From Streptomyces lincolnensis (GTDB lineage: Bacteria > Actinomycetota > Actinomycetes > Streptomycetales > Streptomycetaceae), in contig NZ_JAIHON010000012.1 of the NCBI RefSeq assembly GCF_021173675.1, positions 62,001-126,000 of the forward strand: a stretch of DNA of 64,000 bases, in the 5' to 3' direction. Of this stretch, positions 27,017-36,445 are shown piece after piece. The position numbers and the translations under genes are program-made. Position 1 is the stretch's first letter, and the number at the start of each line of letters is the position of its first letter. The notes below the pieces were generated by a model. That model saw nothing but the letters and a program-made list of their open reading frames with translations. It was not told the origin of the DNA and made no database searches.

Positions 27017-28546
27017 ATGGCAGACGACTACCTCGTACGTATCGGCAAGCTCATCCGTGACGCCCGGCAGCACCGGGGCTGGACACAGACGCAGCTCGCC
27101 GAGGCGCTCGGCACCAGCCAGAGCGCCGTCAATCGCATCGAGCGCGGCAATCAGAACATCAGCCTTGAGATGATCGCTCGCATCGGCGAAGCGCTGGACA
27201 GCGAAATCGTCTCTCTGGGCTACGCGGGCCCGATGCACCTGCGCGTGGTCGGTGGTCGTCGGCTCTCCGGCGCGATCGACGTCAAGACGAGCAAGAACGC
27301 GTGTGTGGCGCTGCTGTGCGCCTCCCTGCTCAACCGGGGGCGCACGGTGCTGCGCCGGGTCGCCCGGATCGAGGAGGTCTACCGCCTGCTGGAGGTGCTG
27401 AACTCCATCGGTGTGCGCACCCGCTGGATCAACGAGGGCGTCGACCTGGAGATCGTGCCGCCGGCCGAGCTGAACATGGCGGCGATCGACGCCGAGGCCG
27501 CCGTCCGCACCCGCTCGATCATCATGTTCCTCGGTCCGCTGCTGCACGACATGGACCGCTTCAAGCTGCCGTACGCCGGCGGCTGCGACCTCGGGACGCG
27601 GACCATCGAGCCGCACATGATCGCGCTGCGCCGGTTCGGCCTCGACATCGCCGCGACGGAGGGGCAGTACCACGCCGTCGTCGACCGGTCCGTCCGCCCG
27701 GACCGCCCGATCGTCCTGACCGAGCGCGGGGACACGGTCACCGAGAACGCGCTGCTGGCCGCCGCCCGGCACGACGGTGTCACCGTCATCCGCAACGCCT
27801 CCTCCAACTACATGGTCCAGGACCTGTGCTTCTTCCTGGAGACCCTGGGCGTCCGGGTCGAGGGCATCGGCACCACCACGCTCACCGTGCACGGCGTGCC
27901 GGACATCGACGTCGACGTCGACTACTCCCCCTCCGAGGACCCGGTCGAGGCGATGAGCCTGCTGGCCGCCGCCGTCGTCACCGAGTCGGAGCTGACGGTC
28001 CGTCGGGTGCCCATCGAGTTCCTGGAGATCGAGCTCGCGGTCCTGGAGGAGATGGGCCTCGACCACGACCGTACGCCGGAGTACCCGGCCGACAACGGCC
28101 GCACCCGCCTGGTGGACCTCACCGTCCGGCCCTCCAAGCTGGAAGCGCCGATCGACAAGATCCACCCCATGCCGTTCCCCGGCCTGAACATCGACAACGT
28201 CCCGTTCTTCGCGGCCATCGCGGCCGTCGCCTCCGGCAAGACCCTCATCCACGACTGGGTCTACGACAACCGGGCGATCTACCTCACCGACCTGAACCGG
28301 CTGGGCGGCCGCCTCCAGCTCCTCGACCCGCACCGCGTGCTGGTCGAGGGCCCGACCCGCTGGCGCGCCGCCGAGATGATGTGCCCGCCGGCCCTGCGCC
28401 CCGCCGTCGTCGTCCTGCTGGCGATGATGGCGGCCGAGGGCACGTCCGTGCTGCGCAACGTGTACGTCATCAACCGGGGGTACGAGGATCTGGCCGAGCG
28501 GCTGAACTCGATCGGGGCGCAGATCGAGATCTTCCGGGACATCTGA
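27017..28546 (+). CDS. murA: XRE-type HTH fused to a MurA-like enolpyruvyl transferase
   Basis: A 509-aa two-domain protein. Residues 8-62 form an XRE helix-turn-helix (LIRDARQHRGWTQTQLAEALGTSQSAVNRIERG). Residues 73-505 form a UDP-GlcNAc 1-carboxyvinyltransferase fold, with the substrate loop TSKNACVALL and the active-site cysteine C190 in AGGCDLGTRTIEPH. MurA normally has about 420 residues, so the size fits one full enzyme plus the HTH. The cysteine is kept, so catalysis (PEP transfer to UDP-GlcNAc, first step of peptidoglycan synthesis) is possible. The key loop reads GGCDLG rather than the usual GGCAIG. Streptomyces also carry a normal MurA, so this is a paralogue. The enzyme may be a sensor domain for its own HTH. 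Confidence 0.9.
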   Translation: MADDYLVRIGKLIRDARQHRGWTQTQLAEALGTSQSAVNRIERGNQNISLEMIARIGEALDSEIVSLGYAGPMHLRVVGGRRLSGAIDVKTSKNACVALLCASLLNRGRTVLRRVARIEEVYRLLEVLNSIGVRTRWINEGVDLEIVPPAELNMAAIDAEAAVRTRSIIMFLGPLLHDMDRFKLPYAGGCDLGTRTIEPHMIALRRFGLDIAATEGQYHAVVDRSVRPDRPIVLTERGDTVTENALLAAARHDGVTVIRNASSNYMVQDLCFFLETLGVRVEGIGTTTLTVHGVPDIDVDVDYSPSEDPVEAMSLLAAAVVTESELTVRRVPIEFLEIELAVLEEMGLDHDRTPEYPADNGRTRLVDLTVRPSKLEAPIDKIHPMPFPGLNIDNVPFFAAIAAVASGKTLIHDWVYDNRAIYLTDLNRLGGRLQLLDPHRVLVEGPTRWRAAEMMCPPALRPAVVVLLAMMAAEGTSVLRNVYVINRGYEDLAERLNSIGAQIEIFRDI

Positions 28547-28555
28547 TACGGGACT

Positions 28556-28607
28556 GCCGCCGCCCCTTCCCGACCCGCCTCGGCGCAGGTCGGGAAGGGG
28601 CGGCGGC
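28556..28607. terminator. Very strong terminator hairpin
   Basis: Perfect 20-bp stem (28556-28575 with 28588-28607) and a 12-base loop, between the convergent HTH-MurA gene and the ABC exporter permease. Confidence 0.92.
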
Positions 28608-28633
28608 ATCCGTGGGGTCCTGTCGGCGGCGAG

Positions 28634-28681
28634 CTACTCGGTCTTGATGGCCGTGCGCTACTCGGACTTGATGGCCGTGAG
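28634..28681 (-). repeat. 24-bp tandem duplication over the permease stop codon
   Basis: Two adjacent 24-base units (28634-28657 and 28658-28681) differ at only a few positions. On the minus strand the unit at 28658-28681 encodes the last codons of the permease (TAIKSE-stop). The next unit repeats them in frame as TAIKTE-stop, so readthrough would add seven residues. Confidence 0.75.
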
Positions 28682-31175
28682 CATGTCCAGCCGGGCCGCG
28701 CTGCGGGCGGGCCACAGGGCGGCCAGCAGACCGACCAGTGCCGCCAGCAGCAGGAAGAGCGCCAACCGGCTCCACGGCAGCTCCAGGGCGTACCCGGGGA
28801 CGTCCGCCTTCGTGATCTCGCTGAGGGCCCAGCCGAGGAAGGAACCGACCCCGACACCGATCACCGCGCCGAAGAGGGAGATGACGACGGACTCCAGCTG
28901 GATCATCCGCGTCACGCCCCGCCGGTCGAGCCCGACGGCGCGCAGCATGCCGACCTCACGATGCCGTTCGAAGACCGACATCGCGAGGGTGTTCACCACC
29001 CCCAGCACCGCGATGACCAGGGACATCGCGAGCAGGCCGTACAGGACGTTCAGCGTGGTGTCGACCTCGCCGTTGAAGTGCTCGCGGATGTCCTGCCGGT
29101 CGCCGACCTTGGCCCCCGGGTGTCCGGCGAGGGCAGCGGCCAGTGCCTTCTCGTCGGTGCCGCCGGCTGTCTTGACGTAGATCCACAAGATGTTCGCCTC
29201 GTCCACGTGGGCCTCGATCAGGTCCGCGGGGACGACGACCGGCGAGACGACCTCGTTGCTCTCGAAGACGGCTCCGACGGTCACGCTGCCGGTCGTCGAG
29301 TCGTCGTACTTCACCGGCAGGGTGTCGCCCGCCTTCCAGCCGTTGGACCGCGCGACATCGTCGGCGACGGCGATCCGCCCCTTCGTGAGGGTGTCCATCG
29401 AGCCGGAGACCACCGTGAGGTGGATGACGTCGGAGAAGTCCCCCGGGGTCACGCCGGTCACCTGCTGCCAGCTGCCGTCGATCGTCATCAACCCGGACTC
29501 CTCCCGCGACACCGCCGTGACGCCCCGGACCTCGCGCAGGGCGGCGACCGTCGAGGCGTCCAGGCCCGCGCCGTCGTCCGAGACCATGTAGTCGGCCTTG
29601 ACGGTGTCGGTGGTGATCCTGTCCGCGGAATGACCGAGGGTGGCGGCGACCACGGTCAGCGCGCTGACCAGCGTGAGCCCGATGGCCAGCGCGGAGGCGG
29701 TGGCTCCGGTGCGGCGCGGGCTGCGTACGGCGTTCTGGCCCGCGAGTTTCCCGGAAACCCCGAAGCCGCGCCGCAACAGCGGCTGTACGACGGCGATCAC
29801 GGGCCGGGACAGCAACGGGATCAGCACGATGACCCCGATCACCACCAGGAAGGCACCCGACCCGACGATCTTGCCGGCCTCGGAGCCACCGGCCCCGGTG
29901 CCCGCGACCACGACCGCCGCGCCGAGCAGCGTGACGACCGCACCGAGGGAGTTGCGCAGCACCAGGGACTTGGTGGTGGCCGGCAGGTGCGCGCTGCCGA
30001 TCGCCGCGACCGGCGGGATCTTCGCGGCGCGGCGGGCCGGCAGCCAGGCGGCCACCATGGTGACCAGCCAGGACCCCGACGACGGCCGCCACCAGCACGG
30101 TCGACGACGTGACGGTCAGCGGCCCGTCCGGGATCTTGCCACCGCCGAACCCGACCGTGGAACGCGCTACGGCGGCCATGGCGGCGCCCAGCCCGAGTCC
30201 CGCGGCCGCGCCGGCCGCACCGACCACCATCGCCTCGATCAGGACGGACCGGGTGACCTGCCTGCGGGAGGCGCCGACCGCGCGCAGCAGGGCGAGTTCC
30301 CGGGTGCGCTGGGCGGCCAGCATGGTGAAGGTGTTGGCGATCAGGAAGACACTGACGAAGAGCGCGACTCCGGCGAAGGCGAGCAGCAGGGTATTGAGCG
30401 TCGACGTGTCTCCCGTCACCGCCCTGACCCTGTCCGCGGCCAGTTCCCGCCCCGTCCGGGCCTCAGCGTGGTCAGGGAGCAGCTTCCTGACGGCGGCGGC
30501 GAGTTCGGTGCTCGACGTACCGGGGTCGGCGGTGACGGTGACGGACCGATAGACGCCCGGCCCGAGGAACAGCCGCTGCGCGGTCGTCGTGTCGAACAGC
30601 ACCAGGCTGCCGCCCTCGGCCACCGAGGTGGCGTCGGTGGTGAAGATGCCGGAGAGCCTGTACGTCTTCGCCGGGCCCTTGAAGGCGACGGGCACGGTGT
30701 CGCCGACGTCGTAGCCACCCTTGTCGGCGGAGTCCTTGTCGAGCGCGACCTGCCCGGGTCCGGTGGGCCCGCTGCCGTCGGTGAACACGTAGAGCGGGTC
30801 CTTGCCGCCCTTGCCCGGAGCGAAGTTGGCGGCCGAGTCGTCCAGTCCGTCGCCGATGAGCCTGCCGTCCTCGTCGGCGACGGAGGCCGTCCGGTCCACC
30901 CGCCCGGCGGCTTCGGCGACCCCGTCGAGCCGGGCGATCTCGTCGACCGTCTTCCGGCTGATGCCGGGGAAGTCGGCGGAGCTGTCGGAGTTCTCGCGGA
31001 CCTCGACGTCCACGTGGGCGTAGCTCTTGGTCGCCTGGTCGCGGTAGGCGTGGTTGAGGGTGTCGGTGAAGATCAGGGTGCCGGAGACGAACGCGACGCC
31101 GAGCATGACGGCGAGCACGGTCATCAGCAGTCTGGCCTTGTGCGCGAGGACGTTGCGCAGGGCTGTGCGGAACAT
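28658..31175 (-). pseudogene. MacB/FtsX-type ABC permease with an apparent frameshift
   Basis: Permease of a MacB-like exporter, about 839 aa if repaired. The first frame, from the ATG at 31175 (MFRTALRNVLAHKARLLMTVLAVMLGVAFVSG), gives membrane helix 1, a large periplasmic-type domain and the first FtsX module (about 265-370). At about 30062-30075 it leaves the frame. The second frame resumes at VTMVAAWLPARRAAKIPPVAAIG and carries the second half, including the C-terminal FtsX module (NTLAMSVFERHREVGMLRAVGLDRRG). Dropping one G in CCTGGCTGG restores VLLVTMVAAW. This may be a sequencing error, a true lesion or a slip site. The ATPase gene is 100 bp upstream on the same strand. Confidence 0.8.
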
Positions 31176-31275
31176 GGTGGTGTGGTCCCGGTGGGATGAG
31201 GTGAGGGAAGTGGGGTGGGGGAGGACGGAGGGCTCGGCTCGTACGGTTCGGCTGGTACCGCTCGGCCGGTACGGC

Positions 31276-32055
31276 TCAGCTCGTACGGAACGTGGTGTCG
31301 AAGGACTTCATGAGGTCGAGGACCCCGTCCGCGGTGGGCTCGTACATCTCGTCGACGATCCGCCCGTCGGCGAGGAAGACGACCCGGTCCGCGTGGGCGG
31401 CGGCGACCGGATCATGGGTGACCATCACGACGGTCTGCCCCAACGTCCGTACGGAGTCGCGCAGGAAGCCGAGGACCTCGGCGCCCGCACGCGAGTCCAG
31501 GTTTCCCGTCGGCTCGTCCCCGAAGACGATGTCCGGCCTGGAGGCCAGCGCCCGGGCGACGGCGACGCGCTGCTGCTGGCCGCCGGAGAGCTGGGCGGGA
31601 CGGTGGCCGAGGCGGTCCCTGAGGCCCACCGTCCGGATCACCGTGTCCAGCCACTGCTGGTCCGGCCTGCGGCCCGCGATGTCCATCGGGAGCGTGATGT
31701 TCTCCAGCGCGGTCAGCGTCGGCAGCAGGTTGAACGCCTGGAAGATGAACCCGATCTTGTCCCGGCGCACCTTGGTGAGCTGCCGGTCCGTCAGGGATCC
31801 GAGCTCGGTGTCGCCGACGCGGACCGAGCCGGAGGAGAAGCTGTCCAGCCCGGCCACGCAGTGCATCAGCGTGGACTTGCCGGACCCGGAGGGCCCCATG
31901 ATCGCGGTGAACCGCGCCTGCCCGAAGTCGACGGAGACCTGGTCGAGGGCGACCACCCGGGTCTCGCCCTGACCGTAGACCTTGGAGAGCTCGGTGGCGC
32001 GGGCGGCCGCGGTGGGGATGGTGGTGCGGGGGCCTGTGGGCGAGGCGGTGGTCAC
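31276..32055 (-). CDS. MacB-like ABC transporter ATP-binding protein
   Basis: A 259-aa ATPase of the MacB/LolD type that pairs with the FtsX-type permease downstream, probably exporting peptides, lipids or antibiotics or acting in mechanotransmission. Walker A is GPSGSGKST, the Q-loop FIFQAFNLLP, the signature LSGGQQQR, Walker B IVFGDEPTGNLD and the switch histidine VTHD. I start it at the GTG at 32055 (MTTASPTGP), which has GGAG eight bases upstream. An ATG at 32145 would add a proline-rich tail of no known use. No adjacent two-component system is seen. Confidence 0.92.
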   Translation of the reverse strand: MTTASPTGPRTTIPTAAARATELSKVYGQGETRVVALDQVSVDFGQARFTAIMGPSGSGKSTLMHCVAGLDSFSSGSVRVGDTELGSLTDRQLTKVRRDKIGFIFQAFNLLPTLTALENITLPMDIAGRRPDQQWLDTVIRTVGLRDRLGHRPAQLSGGQQQRVAVARALASRPDIVFGDEPTGNLDSRAGAEVLGFLRDSVRTLGQTVVMVTHDPVAAAHADRVVFLADGRIVDEMYEPTADGVLDLMKSFDTTFRTS

Positions 32056-32380
32056 GGGTACTGCTCCGATCGACGGAAGAGAGACGACGAGGGGGAGGGT
32101 GTGAGGGTGAGGTCCGGCCGGGAACCGTTCCACCGTCCGGTCCACCGCGCCCCTCGCCGATCAGCCGAAATCCCGACCACCTGGGTCTGACGCGAGAGCC
32201 GGTCCCGTCACCCTCAGGTCTTCCCTCACGTCACCTCGGGGGATGACACCCCGCCGAAACCGCCCGGAACAGTACGGCCCCTCGGCCGCCGGCCCCCTCA
32301 CCCGCACCGCCGGGACGCGCCTCGTACCGGCAGGCCCCGCCCCTCACCGTCTCGGCCATACGGCCGAGGCACAGCAGAGC

Positions 32381-32440
32381 CGGCAGGCGGCAGGCGGCAG
32401 GCGGCAGGCGGCAGGCGGCAGGCGGCAGGCGGCAGGCGGC
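32381..32440. repeat. Heptamer tandem repeat (CGGCAGG, 8.5 copies)
   Basis: Eight perfect tandem copies of CGGCAGG plus four bases. It lies in the 561-bp divergent gap 32056-32616 between the exporter ATPase and the BNR-repeat protein. No gene is visible in the gap. Besides the repeat it holds a small inverted repeat, CGGGG/CCCCG, near 32240-32262. Slippage in such a repeat would change promoter spacing. Confidence 0.85.
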
Positions 32441-32616
32441 TGCGGCTTCGACCGGCCTCGCGCGGTGACTCGCCCGTCGCTTTTCTTTTGCCGGAGCGAC
32501 GTCCTGTACACGAAGCGACAGGTTCTGGTCAAAGGCTCTCCAAGTTCCGGACCTTCCCTCCCGCCCGTGATCAAGTCCCCACGACGGCTGTACGTATGCC
32601 CGTTTGGGAGGACCCT

Positions 32617-35283
32617 GTGTCAACACCGACCCGTAAGAGACGATGGCTCACGATCTGTGCCATCACCGCATCCGCCGCACTCGTCGCGCTGCCCGCAAGC
32701 GCCGCGTCCGGCCAGAACAACAGCCCCTTCGGCGCCCGCACGCTCGACCGGCTCGCCGCCCAACGGGCGGACACGGTGGGCGCCATGAGCCCCAGGCTGA
32801 AGGGCGAGGACGGCGACGGTGAGGGCGACGACGGCAACGAGGCCGACGAGATAGCCGAGGGTGCGGACCAGTACGCCGAGGCGCGCACCTCGCCCGGCGT
32901 CGTCGCGCCGGGCGCGTACGGCGCGGCCTGGACCGGTCTCACCAACCTGCCGAGCACGGGCGGGAGTTGGCGCGACATCACCGACCTGCCGTACAACTCC
33001 GACGACCCGCGCTACCGCGACATCGACTCCAACTCCAGCGGTGGTTCGGGCAACGTCACCGGCCGGATGGCGGCGATCGCCGCCGACGACGACGGGTACG
33101 TGTACGCGGGCAGCGCGGGCGGCGGCGTGTGGCGGTCCCGGTCCGGCGGCGGGCACTGGCAGCCGATCAGCGACCGGCTGCCGGCGCAGTCCACCGGCGC
33201 GCTCGCGCTCGACGGGAGCGGCCGGCTGTGGCTGGGCACCGGCGAGGCGACGACCAACGCGGACGCCTACCTCGGCAGCGGCGTCTACGTCCTGTCCCAC
33301 CCGCACCACGGCACCTTCTCCACGCGCAGCCGGGTCGGCGGCGACCAGCTGGAGTCCACCACCATCCACCAGCTGCGCTTCGGCGGCGGCACCGTGTGGG
33401 CGGCGACCAGCACGGGCGTGTGGAGCCACTCCACGAAGACGCTGAAGGGCCCCTGGAAGCAGGAGTTCGCGCCCAACCCCGACTATCTGCCGGGCCGTTC
33501 GAGGGCCGACGACCCCGACGCCCCGTACAAGAACATCGCCAACGACATCGCGATCGACCCGAAGGACCCCAGCAAGGTCGTCCTGGCGGTCGGCTGGCGC
33601 AGCGGTGACGACTACAACGGCTTCTACACCAAGGCCGCGGACGGCACCTGGACACGGATCAGCAGCGGTCTGGGCGACCTGCCCGCCGACGCGGACGACG
33701 TCGGCAACGTCACCTTCGCCCGCTCCGCCGACGGCTCCCGCTACTACGCCGTCGACCAGTCACCGGAGCAGCTGAACACCAACCCGGACAGCGGGCTGGA
33801 GGGCATCTACGTCTCCAAGTCCGGTTCCCCCACCGGCCCTTGGACGAAGATCGCCGACTACAAGGGCCTGGCCGCCGACGGCTCCGCGCTGACCACCAGC
33901 GGCTACATGCCGGGCGTGCAGGCCTGGTACAACCAGTTCCTGACGGTCGACCCGGCGAACGCGGAGCACGTGTACGCGGGTCTGGAGGAGGTCTACGAGA
34001 CCAAGGACGGCGGCAGCACCTGGTCGACCGTGGGCCCGTACTGGAACTTCACCTTCCCCTGCTGGAGCATCGACCCGGCCAAGCAGACCGGTGACTGCCA
34101 CCCGACCACCCACTCCGACCAGCACGGCGTGGCGATCGGCACCTACCACGGCAAGAGCTTCGTCTACGTCGGCAATGACGGCGGCGTCTACAAGCGCCCG
34201 GTCGACGGCTCCCAGGACGCCTCCGGGCACGCCACCGACTGGACCTCGCTGAACGACGGCACCATCGACACCCTCCAGTACTACTCGGTCGGCATCGGCA
34301 AGGACCTGGACCACGGCGGCGTCTCGGTCACCGGCGGCCTCCAGGACAACGGCCAGTCCCTCCTGCGCAGCAACGACAAGGTGATGGGCTCCAACTTCGG
34401 CGGGGACGGCGGCGACACGCTCACCGACCCTGCCAACGGGTGCGCCATCGCCGAGGAGTACGTCTACCTCTCCATCCAGGTGACCCAGAACTGCGCGGTG
34501 AACGACGGCAGTTGGGTCGACGACTCGAGCAAGGCCACGTCGTACGGTGTCGCCCCGGCCGACAACGCGACCGGCGAGGCCCGCTTCATCGCCCCGCTCG
34601 CGGCCGACGCGAAGAACTCCTCGACCTGGATCGCGGGCGGCCGGCACATCTGGGTGCAGACCCACGGCTACGCCATCCGCAGCGGTTCGGAGTGGAAGAG
34701 CGTGTACGACCTCGGTTCCGGCCGCACCGCCACCGCCGTCGCGGCCTCGGGCGGCAAGGTGTACGCGGCCTGGTGCGGCCCCTGCAACAACCAGGGCTTC
34801 GCCCGCGGCATCGCCGTCGGCAACGCGGACGGCACCGGCTGGCACGACATCACCCTGCCTGCCACGGGCGCGGACGGCACCGTACCCAACCGCTACCTCA
34901 GCGGCTTCGCCGTCGACCCGAAGAACGCCGACCACGTCTACCTCACGGTCAACGGCTTCTCCCGGCAGTGGACCGAGGGGCCGGGGGCGGGCGTGGGCCA
35001 CGTCTTCGAGTCCAGGGACGGCGGCACCACCTGGAAGGACATCTCGAAGAACCTTCCCGACGTGCCGACCGACTCCGCGGTCGTCACGCCGAACGGCGGC
35101 CTCGCCGTGGGCACCGACCTCGGTGTCGTCTACCGGGCCCCGGGCCGTACGACCTGGCAGCGCGTCGGCACCCTCCCGGCGGTCGCCGTGCTCCAGCTGA
35201 AGCTGGGCCCCGACGGCAGCACGCTGTACGCGGCCACCCACGGCCGCGGCATCCGCACCATCAAGGTGCGCGACCTCGGCTGA
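32617..35283 (+). CDS. Secreted BNR/sortilin-type beta-propeller protein
   Basis: An 888-aa exported protein. The GTG at 32617 (MSTPTRKRRWLTIC) has GGGAGGA six bases upstream and begins a Sec-type signal peptide ending near PASAASG. After an acidic linker (about 60-85) the rest is built of Asp-box/BNR-like blades: GYVYAGSAGGGVWRS, VFESRDGGTTWKDIS, VYETKDGGSTWSTVG, LYAATHGRGIRTI. Such folds occur in VPS10/sortilin-like and GH74 xyloglucanase-like proteins. I do not see the GH74 catalytic aspartates clearly enough to call an enzyme. It is probably a surface or secreted glycan- or protein-binding propeller. It stands alone, with a hairpin behind it. Confidence 0.85.
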   Translation: MSTPTRKRRWLTICAITASAALVALPASAASGQNNSPFGARTLDRLAAQRADTVGAMSPRLKGEDGDGEGDDGNEADEIAEGADQYAEARTSPGVVAPGAYGAAWTGLTNLPSTGGSWRDITDLPYNSDDPRYRDIDSNSSGGSGNVTGRMAAIAADDDGYVYAGSAGGGVWRSRSGGGHWQPISDRLPAQSTGALALDGSGRLWLGTGEATTNADAYLGSGVYVLSHPHHGTFSTRSRVGGDQLESTTIHQLRFGGGTVWAATSTGVWSHSTKTLKGPWKQEFAPNPDYLPGRSRADDPDAPYKNIANDIAIDPKDPSKVVLAVGWRSGDDYNGFYTKAADGTWTRISSGLGDLPADADDVGNVTFARSADGSRYYAVDQSPEQLNTNPDSGLEGIYVSKSGSPTGPWTKIADYKGLAADGSALTTSGYMPGVQAWYNQFLTVDPANAEHVYAGLEEVYETKDGGSTWSTVGPYWNFTFPCWSIDPAKQTGDCHPTTHSDQHGVAIGTYHGKSFVYVGNDGGVYKRPVDGSQDASGHATDWTSLNDGTIDTLQYYSVGIGKDLDHGGVSVTGGLQDNGQSLLRSNDKVMGSNFGGDGGDTLTDPANGCAIAEEYVYLSIQVTQNCAVNDGSWVDDSSKATSYGVAPADNATGEARFIAPLAADAKNSSTWIAGGRHIWVQTHGYAIRSGSEWKSVYDLGSGRTATAVAASGGKVYAAWCGPCNNQGFARGIAVGNADGTGWHDITLPATGADGTVPNRYLSGFAVDPKNADHVYLTVNGFSRQWTEGPGAGVGHVFESRDGGTTWKDISKNLPDVPTDSAVVTPNGGLAVGTDLGVVYRAPGRTTWQRVGTLPAVAVLQLKLGPDGSTLYAATHGRGIRTIKVRDLG

Positions 35284-35294
35284 CGGGCGCGCGA

Positions 35295-35327
35295 CAGGGG
35301 TGGCCCCGGCTTCCGGCGTCACCCCTG
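35295..35327 (+). terminator. Terminator after the BNR protein gene
   Basis: CAGGGGTG/CACCCCTG stem with additional inner GCCCCGG/CCGG pairing, 12 bp past the stop. Confidence 0.6.
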
Positions 35328-35474
35328 CGTCGCGTACGGCAGCACGTCCACACACAGCGTGCGAGCGCCCCGCGCCACACCCGCCACGTCCGCCGCCTTC
35401 GCCCCCGCGGTCACCTCGGCCGTACCGCACGCCACCAGGACGGCCACCCCGGCGACCTCCACGCCCCGGCCCAC
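35319..35474 (-). CDS. Possible 51-aa ORF or gene remnant
   Basis: Frame starting GTG (MGRGVEVAGVAVLVACG) and ending VDVLPYATQG. Nearly every third codon base is G or C, as in real genes here. It is hydrophobic and unrecognised. An in-frame stop 27 bases upstream of the GTG, without a ribosome site, suggests the 3' remnant of a longer gene. Apart from this frame I see nothing in 35284-35573. Confidence 0.25.
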   Translation of the reverse strand: MGRGVEVAGVAVLVACGTAEVTAGAKAADVAGVARGARTLCVDVLPYATQG

Positions 35475-35573
35475 CGCCGCATTCCGGCACCTCCCGGTTC
35501 ATCGGCCGGTCCAGTGTCCTGGAACGCCGGATGCCGCCGAGCTCCGGGCCCGGCGGCATCCGTGGGACCGTGT

Positions 35574-35993
35574 TCAGTCCTCCGTCAGCGTGATGTCCTG
35601 TCGCTGGACCGCGTGGAAGCGGGGCAGGGGGATGCCGGCGTCGGGGCTGAGTTCCATGAGGGTGGCCTCGACGCGTGCCTGGCCGGGCTTCAGGGCGCCG
35701 GGTGAGGGCTTGCCGGTGTTCTCCCAGGGGTGCTCCAGGCCGTCGCACAGGGCGCGGGTACCGCCGATGCCGTGGCGTACGGACGGGGAGTCCTGGCCGA
35801 CGGAGGAGCTGACGAAGACCGGGCCCGTGCCGCCGGTGCAGCGGTAGGTGCCGGAGAGGGTGACGGTGCCGTCGTCGGCGATACGGCCGACGGGGTGCAC
35901 GGTGACCGTCTCGTACGGGTCGGCGGTCGCGGGCGCGGCGAGCAGGAACAGGGCGGCGCCGGCGGCGGCACCGAGGGCGGGGCGCATGGACAT
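35574..35993 (-). CDS. DUF6299-family secreted protein
   Basis: A small exported protein, 139 aa, with a signal peptide (MSMRPALGAAAGAALFLLAAPATA) and a mature beta-rich domain that starts DPYETVTVHPVGRIADDG. The domain has two cysteines (YRCTGG, ALCDGLEH) placed to form a disulfide. This pattern fits DUF6299, whose function is unknown. The start is the ATG at 35993 with AGGAGG seven bases upstream; the in-frame ATG at 36023 lacks a ribosome site. Confidence 0.75.
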   Translation of the reverse strand: MSMRPALGAAAGAALFLLAAPATADPYETVTVHPVGRIADDGTVTLSGTYRCTGGTGPVFVSSSVGQDSPSVRHGIGGTRALCDGLEHPWENTGKPSPGALKPGQARVEATLMELSPDAGIPLPRFHAVQRQDITLTED

Positions 35994-36236
35994 GCGAGGA
36001 CCTCCTGAAGTGGGGGTCTCCACTGGTACCGGGCACCGGCGTCCAGGAGCGTGACATCACCCCATCGGTGGCGAGTCCGCCCCGACCGTCGTGGAACCGT
36101 CCGCGTGTTGTCCGGGTGTTGTCACGCTTCACGGCCCGCTGTTCCGATGAGTTCTCGTCGGGAGCATGGTCTACCCATAGGACACGGAGACCCGGCCGAG
36201 GGTCCCGCCGAGGTCCTGCCGCCGTGGAGGTGCGCC

Positions 36237-36437
36237 ATGTGTTCCCACCAGCCCTCGTGCCCCGCAACCGCCGACGACACCCGGGCCGCGCACATCGTGG
36301 CCGCCCACCCGGAGCAGGGCTGGAACCTGCTCTGCGACGGCGCGATCGTCTTCGACGACACCGGTGAGCTGCTCCCCGACGGCCGGGTCGTCCCGCCGCA
36401 CCGGGCACCCGCCACACGGCTCGCGATGGCGGCCTAG
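36237..36437 (+). CDS. DUF5999-family small protein
   Basis: A 66-aa protein with the fixed pattern MCSHQPSCP, HPEQGWNLLCDGAIVFDDTGELLPDG and PHRAP of the DUF5999 family, common in Streptomyces. Two cysteines in the first eight residues and one in the middle could bind metal; no function is known. GGAGG lies six bases before the ATG. It converges on the RidA gene with 8 bp between. Confidence 0.85.
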   Translation: MCSHQPSCPATADDTRAAHIVAAHPEQGWNLLCDGAIVFDDTGELLPDGRVVPPHRAPATRLAMAA

Positions 36438-36445
36438 CCGCTCGG

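Noticed and set aside
32381..32440. CRISPR-like array
   Set aside because: The repeat is a contiguous 7-mer with no spacers and no cas genes nearby.
35300..35593. 97-codon plus-strand frame after the BNR gene
   Set aside because: Pro/Arg-rich low-complexity translation typical of a shadow frame; no ribosome site.
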